In this document: in pieces, positions 56,311 to 64,000 of the stretch
How the letters are laid out: each line of letters opens with the position of its first letter
Position numbering within the stretch: the first letter of the stretch is position 1
Origin: Setoptus koraiensis
Lineage: Eukaryota; Arthropoda
Reading direction: 5' to 3'
DNA: 64,000 nucleotides
Assembly: GCA_048013815.1 (NCBI GenBank)
Contig: CM106586.1
Coordinates: 18,042,001-18,106,000, forward strand
The notes under the pieces: model-generated
What the model was told of the DNA's origin: nothing
What the model saw: only the letters and a program-made list of their open reading frames with translations
The model's database searches: none
Made by a program: the position numbers and the translations under genes

Positions 56311-56412
56311 CGAGGGGCGACTTTTTCTTTGTTTCATCGCAGCAAGATCGCAGTGACATTGCAGTGAGATGGCAGTGAGATCTCACTGCGACGAAGAAAA
56401 AGTCGCCCCTCG
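56311..56412. repeat. Long hairpin, about 27-bp arms, with inner palindrome
   Basis: The left arm starts cgaggggcgactttttctt and the right arm ends aagaaaaagtcgcccctcg, exact over 19 bp. The pairing continues imperfectly to cgcag/ctgcg. The 40-bp interior holds repeated cagtga units and the palindrome cagtgagatctcactg. No flanking target duplication is obvious. Confidence 0.85.
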
Positions 56413-57555
56413 TTGGCCATTGTCGCTTCAGCTGTAGCCAACTGTTAGGTGAGCTCGTGGCGTCTAATTTGAATGCCGCCAGCTAATTGAATCGGCGGCC
56501 TGCCCAGCTAGCTCGCCACTTGGGCACTTTTCGCTGGGCAAATTTGTTTGTTTGCATTCAGTGTCTATATTGAGCCGCTGCCATAATCTCGTCGTCTAGC
56601 CAATAATCTGGCTGTTGCTGCCGCCAGGCTCGATTCTATTTCGAGACTCATAGCCAAGACTGCAAATTAATCCACACTCCGGGATTGCAGAGAGAAATCG
56701 TCGTTGCATGGCGCAGATAAATTCACTAGTGCCAGTTGACATAACAGTGATAAATGATGGTGGCTCCGACGTGATCGTTGCCAATGCCGACGCTCTCTCG
56801 AACGACCGACTAATGCTGCATCATCGAGCTATCGCCTTGTTAGTTAGTCAATAATAATTGGCTACACAACTAGTGACACATGACAGCACTGTTATAACTG
56901 TCATATGTGAGACGACACACAATAAATTGGCGCACATAATTCAATTACAACAACAACATCGGGCCTCTATTACGTAATGCTCACAACTAAGCATGACAGA
57001 TTATCTCGCACATAATCAATAATGATTTCATGAGGCATTCATCGATCGTTGCGCACCACAACAATTACAAAACAAACCAATCGCGACATTGTGATCTTTT
57101 CAAATTTTGTCCCGTCTCGGGCACGATGATTGGGCCCCGCTCACTTGCCAATATGAGTGACTTGCCAATGTTAGCGCCAACTGACTGGTGGCAAGTTTCC
57201 ACTGGCAAACTACCGAGGCGCCATCGCGCCAAATCGCGCCAAATCGTCGCCCGGCGATTGGCGATTGGCGATTGGCGCCAAACAGATAATGATCGATTCA
57301 TTGAATCGGATTCAACGAATTGCACCAACCGCCTATGGGATCCGCAACTCAATCAGCGGATATTCCGCGGCCGTTCCGTAGCATGGCAATTGTTTGGCGA
57401 ATCGAGCACAATGCTAATTGTTGGTGCAAACGCTCGAACTGCGGCCCTCACAGCCTGTGAGTCACAGGTGACCCCGTTACATATTGGCCGCCTGTCATCG
57501 TGCCAGTTGTCACAGTTTCTGTTCTTATGCAGCGATTCGACAGGTTCCCAAGTAT

Positions 57556-57624
57556 CGGCTTCGGTGCGTTTCGAAGTATCGGCTTCGGTGCGTTTCGAGG
57601 TATCGGCTCCGATGCGTTTCGCTA
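57556..57624. repeat. 24-bp tandem repeat (tatcggcttcggtgcgtttc)
   Basis: Three copies, the third with ctccgatgcg. Confidence 0.9.
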
Positions 57625-57868
57625 GCATCGAGTCGCTAGGTTTGCACAGTATCCAGGCCGATACAAACAGCACAATCGGCGCAAAGGACGCATGCAATGA
57701 TCGATCGTAATTGCTCTCTCGAGAGGGAGCTCTTTTTCTCTAGTTGATGGGCCCCAGTTTTGATCCAATTGATGCATTCCGCCCTCATGAGAACTAATGT
57801 GGCTCGTTTTTTCCAACTCTCCCATCTCGCCAATTCAACAGATGCACACAGTGCACTTGTGCGCCCCT

Positions 57869-57920
57869 CACAAGCTTGCCAGACAAGCTTGCCAGACAAG
57901 CTTGCCAGACAAGCTTGCCG
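57869..57920. repeat. 12-bp tandem repeat (gacaagcttgcca)
   Basis: Four copies. Each contains AAGCTT and the longer palindrome gacaagcttgcc. Confidence 0.9.
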
Positions 57921-58400
57921 AAATTTGCACTTGCACTTGCAGTCGCCCGATGCGTCCAGTCGGGCGCTAACGACTGGACAGTCGATTCGAGATCCTCAAG
58001 ATCCTGCCCGAAAGATGCTTTTTCCAACGATGCGCTGACGTCAAAACTAATCCACCTGCAACGAGCAAAAACTTGCTTGAGATGGAAAAGTTTCACAGTT
58101 CGAGCGAGCAAAACACCCAGAAAAGAGTCAGACTCTGTCTGTCAGAGTGATGCCGAAAAAGTGTATGCCAGTGATTGGGCCGCACGATTGAGCAAGTGTC
58201 ACCGCTAGTCTCAACATGCACTCACATATTTCCGTATTTCCGAGAAGTTCTCATATTTTCAGGTCGCGTGCCCCTTCTCCGAAAACACCGACAATAAATG
58301 TATGAATGGGCACACCTCGGGGGCATCGGACAACCGCGAAACGCATCCATAAGAGCGCTTAGTAGCTCAAGCGAGCGGGCTATGGGCGATATTTGAATAG

Positions 58401-60600
58401 CACATTTGGCATGGCACACAATGGCACAAACTTAAATTGTCTTGTTTATTTGTTGTAGACACAACAACATGCGATAAAACGCTCTATCCAGACATCATTT
58501 AATTATTTTTCACCAGTTTGCCGTGTCTGCCTGTCTGTTTTTATTATTATTATCTGCTTACTATCAACTCGAAAAAGTGCCCCAAGCAAGGGCCCCATTC
58601 TTTATCTTTTTTTTTTTTTTCAGACTGCTCGCTGATTGGCCCTTCTCTCAAATAGTGAGCAGACGCAGCTCACCGGAAGTTTTTCGCTCTATTCACGTTG
58701 CTCTCCACGTTGATGCGAGAAACAGCGTGCAACACGAGCACCAACTAACGAGTATATATTTCATAGAAATCCAAGTCGAAATACGATGATGACGATGATG
58801 ATTCGTGTGTCTCACTAAAAGGAAACGCGGCAATCGGTGCTGTCGAGAATGATGGACGTTGCACGTGTTCAAATATTATCATTATTGCATAACTGAATAA
58901 TGATTATGATTTATCCGATGACGATCCCTCTCTTTCATTCACCTGTCGAGAGTATTATGCAACTTGTGCTTGCACATCTTGCTTCTTCTTCGTACTTTTC
59001 GTCTTCTCTCTCTCTCTTTTTGCATGCCTCGTCACTTGCCAGCCACTGGCACTCGTCAGATCATTTCCATCTTTGCTTAACCAACAAACAGCGGCGCATT
59101 ACCTAAGGGCGCTTAGAAAGCTAATTGAAAAGTAACAACCAACGATAACCACCAAAACCAACCCAATTTCGGCAAACAAATCATTTGCATATCGGGTACA
59201 TGTCCTCTCAGTTGTTACTGTGGTCCTTTTCCGCTGGCTATCTACACCATTGTTGGCTGCATATGGGCCCCGAGTGCCGCTGCTCAATGTATACAAATGT
59301 ATATATATTACTGATGCAGCTCTAAACCAGCCCAACAAATCGAAAATTGGCATGAAAATTGTATGAATCTTTCGAGGGCGATCAAGCCATTTTTTGCATC
59401 GTATTAGTGCCTGGGAATTATCAAAGCTCCGCTAATCCCTAACAGGTAAATTCTACCCGGTAGACCGACCGGGGGGCAATGTTGTGCCAGTAAATAGGTT
59501 GCTGTTCTAATTAGCAGTTGTCTGCCGATAACAGGTTCGGAAAAATTGACGCCTGCCCAACAGATTCAGTATTTGGCCTCGAGGTGCCCCCGGCTCACAA
59601 CTGTACCTTCTTTGTGTTATGTCACACAACTTTTGTGTATTTGCGCCCGATGAATACGTGACTTCGCTTGGCGCCAAATACGACAAAGATCCACAAGAGT
59701 AAATTGATTGCCTTCAGGCGCCACACTGTGTCGGCTGTATCTTCGGTCAACGCTCAAGTAAATTGAGAGAAATCGCCCCAAAGTAGCCCCCGTTCTGTGC
59801 GACTTAGTAGCTGTCACGACGCTAGAAGGTCAGAGATTTTCGTCGTGACAGTGTAAAATCGTAGTGTAATTTCTCAATCATAGAGATTGCTAAAAAATAA
59901 TAATGAAAAACCACCTTGTCCTCCGGCTCGCCTGATGCCTTTCGCCGAGCGGCAATGGACACACAATGAGATGTTTTTTTAGTTTCGCGGGTGCCCCTGG
60001 AAACATTTCTGGAAGTTGCTGTATTTTGCATGAATCCATTCTCAGGCTGTTCCTCTGTTGGCTGGTGGCAGGGGATTCGCTACTGGAAATCTGGATCATT
60101 GATCTGTCCGAAATCGGTTCGGACATTGCCTCACTGGTGAATAAATAATAATCGATAATCTTTGGCAAATGCCAAGATGCCAACCCGAAGCGAGTTAGCG
60201 AATACAATTCTCGCGACGAGGCCCGCTCGTTTCCGGTTTGCTGACCTGCAGCAGCTTTCTTCCTCATACCTGTTAAGAAAACCTCAAAGCCCTCAAAGAG
60301 GAAAACTCAATCTTATTGCTGTGCCATGAATTTCCAGTGTTCACTCGATGGAACTGACACAATCAGGACTGTGACCCCATACCGACAGTGCTGGCTATAC
60401 ACACTGATCGGCCTTCGATCAGTTCGCATCATATCTGCTTCCTTTGCCGATGACAAGATACGTGGCAGATATGGAACTGTGGAGAGAATTGTATCCATTT
60501 CTTGCAACTGGATTGGCATAAACTGTCAGAAATGTCTCTCGTTGGTATAATTTCTATCGTGGCACTTGGAGGCATTTCGGCAACAACGCAGGACGTTTTT
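58401..60600. other. AT-richer patch with weak minus-strand coding signal
   Basis: No gene is called. Between 59905 and 60560 the minus strand holds several coding-like frames in different phases (for example VSRGTRETKKTSHCVSIAA and LSSAKEADMMRTDRRPISV) ending at stops or at a weak donor (gacaag|gtggtt). They may be exons of an unknown gene, a decayed gene copy or chance. A T(14) run lies at about 58608-58621. Confidence 0.35.
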
Positions 60601-60632
60601 CGGGGAAATTTTTGAAAGAAAATTTTCTAAAA

Positions 60633-60673
60633 AACTTTATCGTGCTCGCAACAAATGCGAGCACGAAAAAGTT
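60633..60673. repeat. Hairpin, 18-bp arms with one mismatch
   Basis: aactttatcgtgctcgca pairs with tgcgagcacgaaaaagtt across acaaa. Confidence 0.85.
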
Positions 60674-61191
60674 CAAGGAACTGCGAATCCAGGGCACGAG
60701 ACTGACAACAGAGAGAGAGAGAGAGCGTTGCGGGTTTCGCTCTCGGTTGGTTTTGCCCGGTTTGTGTCCCATTATCGTGTCACAAATGCGTTTTCTGTCG
60801 ACATAGGTGCCACCACTAATTATAATTTGCGCAAACAACGCCAGTCAATAACTTGTTTCCAACACAAAAACTTGTCTCAAAAAACTGCTGTGAGCGGCGT
60901 TCAGGTTGGCAAGCTGGCATTTGTGCGTGACCGTTATTTATTTCAATGGGGGCCCGAGCGGCGAAAATTAGCAGTGAGTGCGATTTTATATTATTTTAAT
61001 CCAGCTTCTCACCTTGCGCCGGTAAACGGGCCAGTGCAGCAGATAGAGAGGTAGACTGATAGAGCTTGACAAGTGGTGGTCTGTATCTGTAAGTTACAAT
61101 TTGTGCCAACCGGCGTGACAACCGGACAGTTACAGTGTTTTGGTCGCTCTAATTGACACGGCGCCATTTAAGTTCGTGTTCTTTTCCATAT

Positions 61192-61366
61192 TTATGGACG
61201 CGACGCACTCAAATCCGAGCGCCCGCAGCTCGGACATTTGATTTGCTTGAGTAATTTGGTGTGCCGTTTCAGCGGCAATTTTATCCGTTGTGCGCGCTGA
61301 AACACAATATGCCTCATCGTTTCGAGGCCCGGTCTCGCAGAGCTCTTGAGTGGGCATTCCAGCCAC
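61192..61366 (-). mobile_element. Possible LINE relic, reverse-transcriptase C-terminus
   Basis: One minus-strand frame reads LECPLKSS, then ETMRHIVFQRAQRIKLPLKR and KLLKQIKCPSCGRS before a stop. ETxxHIVFxCxR following a CPLC-like motif is the usual end of R1/I/Jockey-type LINE proteins; here one expected Cys is Arg. A second frame over the same bases is also open (ELCETGPRNDEAYCVSA), so the assignment is uncertain. Confidence 0.3.
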
Positions 61367-61660
61367 GGGGCCCCTTATTTGGGCCCCGCTCGTCGGAGGG
61401 CCTCAAATAAGGGCGGCCTCAATAAAAGTCACCAATCTCTGCCCTGCTGTGTCCGCTCACTTTGTGGGCGTTCGGGGCTAGGCAAGCGCAAAATTGCCCC
61501 AAAAGTGCGTTCGCGCGGGCCGGTTATGGCGGCACCGCTCTCGTTTCACTGATCATCTCGAGCCCGCTGCATACGCTCGCTCTTCTACTTCAGTCCAGAT
61601 ATAGTCGGTCCATAGACACAATTGAATGTGCACTGTGCGTCTTGGCGCTATCTGTAGGTG

Positions 61661-61734
61661 TCCGGCCGATCGGTCAGCCGAGGGCCGATCGGTCAGCCGA
61701 GAGCCGATCGGTCAGCCGAGAGCCGATCGGTTAG
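61661..61734. repeat. 18-bp tandem repeat (gccgatcggtcagccgag)
   Basis: Four copies with one-base differences. The unit contains CCGATCGG, a palindrome. Confidence 0.9.
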
Positions 61735-63028
61735 TTGATACACAATTGCAACGTGGTGTGCGGCATCCCCAATGAGAGCCGGCCCTGATTTGGGCCCCCT
61801 TTCGGCCATTCGAGGCACGCCACCGCCAACTGCAATTCAAACAAATTGGCCCCAAACTGGCCAGTGGCCGACAACTTGCTGCTGCTGACCACTAAATCTA
61901 AATTGCTTCAGACGTGCAGTTTGCCTCTGGGCACAGGCAGTTACGACTTGCTGCCCGGCTACTTGGCTACTTGGCTCGAGTCAACATGAGCTTATGCAAT
62001 TGCTGTTGGCGTTGCTGTTGCATGCCGCCGTTAGTTGCAACACTTAGATAAATATATCCATCTATAAATATCTGTATCTGTCCATTTATGCGCCTGGCGT
62101 GTGGGCCCACGGTTTTATATTGGAGTTGGCGCCAAACTGCGCTGTCCGAATTGTGCCGGCTCGACGAGCCACTCACCTGGGGCGACTATCATATGCTCGT
62201 AGTCACTTGTTTGGATTATCGCCAGCCATCTAACTTGGCGGATCTGGCCCGAGATCTAAGTGGCTCGGTGGCTGGCCCCCTCCCCCCCGGTTTGGACGGG
62301 CGAGATTTTCGCGCCACTCGCACCGGATTAAGATTGCTGTGGGCGTGTTGCATTATTTATCTACTTGCACTTATTTTTATTTATTTATTTATTTGAATAT
62401 ACTTGGCCACGAGCACGACTCGTCAAATGCCAGATTAGCCATTTTGGGGCCAGTATTTGTATAGCGCATGCTACACAAAAACGCCAGCTTGCGTGAGGCC
62501 CCGCCGGTGACTGCCGGCTGATAATTGATTGAGCAAACTAAAAATCGATCACGGCCACAGGCCAAAATTCAGGTGCAACATGTACGCATGACGTTTCAAT
62601 ATTGTTGCAAATATCCGATGTGGGGCCCCGCGTTGAGCCAAGGCTGTTGGATCTGGTGGTTGGACTTGAGCTCTGGAAACGGCCTCACTGGCGCCGCCTG
62701 ACGCTAATAACGGATGTGTCATGCGAAATGCAAATCAGCTGCTGCTTTTGGGGCCGGCCCGAAAGCCGTGCCCCATGTGCTGCCGAGTCGGTGGTGGGGC
62801 CCCAAAAGTGAGCAGTCTATCGTAAGCTCATCGAATCATCATTCTTGCATTATCACTTCATCATAACAACGGATGAGCGCGTCACTTTCAGACGACACAC
62901 ACACACCCATAGAGATTATGCCATATGTGAGGTGTTTGGATGGGGCCCAATCGACTTGGCAGCGCCGCCAAGTGATCAGCTGCTGATGAGATGCTGTCAT
63001 GGGCTATCGTCGGAGTGTCAAAATAGGC

Positions 63029-63090
63029 TGCACATAGTGAGGCCGCTCATGGTGAGGCCGCTCATGGTGAGGCCGCTCATAGTGAGGCCG
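63029..63090. repeat. 15-bp tandem repeat (gtgaggccgctcatg)
   Basis: Four copies, the first and last with catagtg. Confidence 0.9.
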
Positions 63091-63515
63091 TCGTTGACTG
63101 GCCATCGCTGCTGGCCGCATTATGCAAATAGAGGCCAGCGAGAGGGGATAAAAAATGTAGCGGGCGGCCGCTATATGCTATGCAATGACACTATCATGCT
63201 GTCACACTATCATGCTGTCATGTATACTAAATGCATACGCTCAACTTGTGCCGACACGAGCCAATCGAGCGCCACCGCGCGGGCATAATTGTCGGCCCAC
63301 ATCGGCGGGCCCCAATCATCGTGTTGTGCCCCGGCCAAACAACAATAGTTTGATAATACCCTGCCAATGGGGCCCATCGGCTGGCTAGTGCTTATGACGA
63401 CGATGCTACATGATCTGTCATTGGTTATGTATGGCAAGTATTGCATAATAGTGGCACTACTTTTGTGTATTATGTATGTAATACACACATACATAATAAG
63501 CGAGAGAGAGAGACT

Positions 63516-63547
63516 AGAATTTTATCCCCAAAAGGGGATAAAATTCT
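63516..63547. repeat. Perfect hairpin, 14-bp arms, AAAA loop
   Basis: agaattttatcccc and its exact reverse complement. A second short inverted repeat (tattatgtatgt/acatacataata) lies 30 bp to the left. Confidence 0.9.
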
Positions 63548-64000
63548 TTTTGGGCCCCAGTCAAGTTAGCGGTTGCTAGGTGTTTATTGTGGCGGGCAAC
63601 CTTGAGAAACCGGCAGCAACCGGCAGTGAGCCAGTCAGCTAGCCAACAGTGGCACTTATCATGCCAACTAACGGCAACTTTCCGCTTCTCCATTAACCCC
63701 TTCCGTTTGGCTCTATCTCTCTGTGGGCTGTTGCCCCCCCCCCCGTTTTTTGGGCTGCCTGGCGCGGGTATCTTGCTTGCCGCGCTGTCATGGTTACGCA
63801 ATGTCATTACTTCTCGATTAAGCTAAACGTCGCCGGCTAAGCGAGCCGGCTTGGCGAGTTGTTGCCAAGATCGGTCGCCCCCTCCCCCGTTCGTTTCCAA
63901 TTGGGAATTGCGCGACACTTGCTACGCCAGCTCGCCAGCCTCACCAACGAGCTTTTGGCAAGGCGCGTCGCGCAAACGGATAAGTAGCGACTTGCAACTG

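Larger units (their letters stand above)
60674..64000. other. GC-rich right end without supported genes
   Basis: Contains octamers GGGGCCCC at 61367, 62622 and 62796, a possible LINE relic at 61192-61366, tandem arrays and a hairpin. A 102-codon plus-strand frame at 62088-62396 and an opposite 79-bp exon-like segment at 62177-62255 overlap. Neither is convincing. Confidence 0.45.

Noticed and set aside
57030-57710. 226-codon plus-strand frame
   Set aside because: Non-repetitive at first but contains the 24-bp array as SASVRFEV repeats, and has no recognisable domain, signal peptide or splice context. Long frames are frequent in this GC-rich part.
62177-62255. 79-bp minus-strand exon-like segment (ISGQIRQVRWLAIIQTSDYE onward, ending at a consensus donor)
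   Set aside because: The donor (ccag|gtgagt) is good and the peptide looks natural, but the acceptor is poor, the opposite strand has an equally good open frame, and no partner exon was found.

Overview
The window is nuclear DNA from an ecdysozoan animal, most likely an arthropod and possibly a chelicerate or mite. The reasons are spliced genes with short introns (104-214 bp), a homothorax/Meis gene with an arthropod-like linker, TOLLIP, SPAG7 and MFSD6-type genes, and arthropod-like TATA/initiator spacing. There are no operons, ribosome-binding sites or bacterial genes. The species cannot be fixed from sequence alone.

Layout. 1-17 kb is GC-rich and crowded with short tandem arrays. It holds two coding exons of homothorax (minus strand): the N-terminal Meis-domain exon at 13963-15009 and a second exon at 5614-5815, separated by an 8.1-kb repeat-filled intron. 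The homeobox exons were not found and probably lie left of the window. 17-39 kb is an AT-richer island that holds almost all recognisable genes and has few minisatellites. In order these are: a four-exon glycine/tyrosine-rich secreted peptide gene (+, 19962-20709, with a GC-AG intron); SPAG7 (-); TOLLIP (-); a small membrane protein (-); the last exon of an unrecognised gene (-) with a decayed fragment of a copy 2 kb away; a LINE relic (+); two divergently transcribed MFSD6-like transporters that share an intron position (- at 28832-30966, + at 32269-34288); and a tandem pair of 440-residue secreted proteins of unknown function (+).

39-64 kb returns to GC-rich, minisatellite-rich sequence. 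Here I support only one candidate first coding exon (41113-41209, +), a doubtful LINE relic near 61.3 kb, and weak coding-like segments near 60 kb. This half also carries a strongly over-represented palindromic octamer, GGGGCCCC: 12 exact copies between 42.4 and 62.8 kb and none noticed in the first 42 kb.

Most interesting items: the duplicated secreted-protein locus, with a 180-bp near-identical core inside otherwise diverged genes and a third orphan copy of the upstream cassette; the Gly/Tyr peptide precursor ending in Gly-Lys-Arg; the octamer enrichment; a scatter of near-perfect foldback hairpins; and the sharp island/flank contrast in composition and repeat load. No retroviral, LTR or Polinton-like element was recognised.
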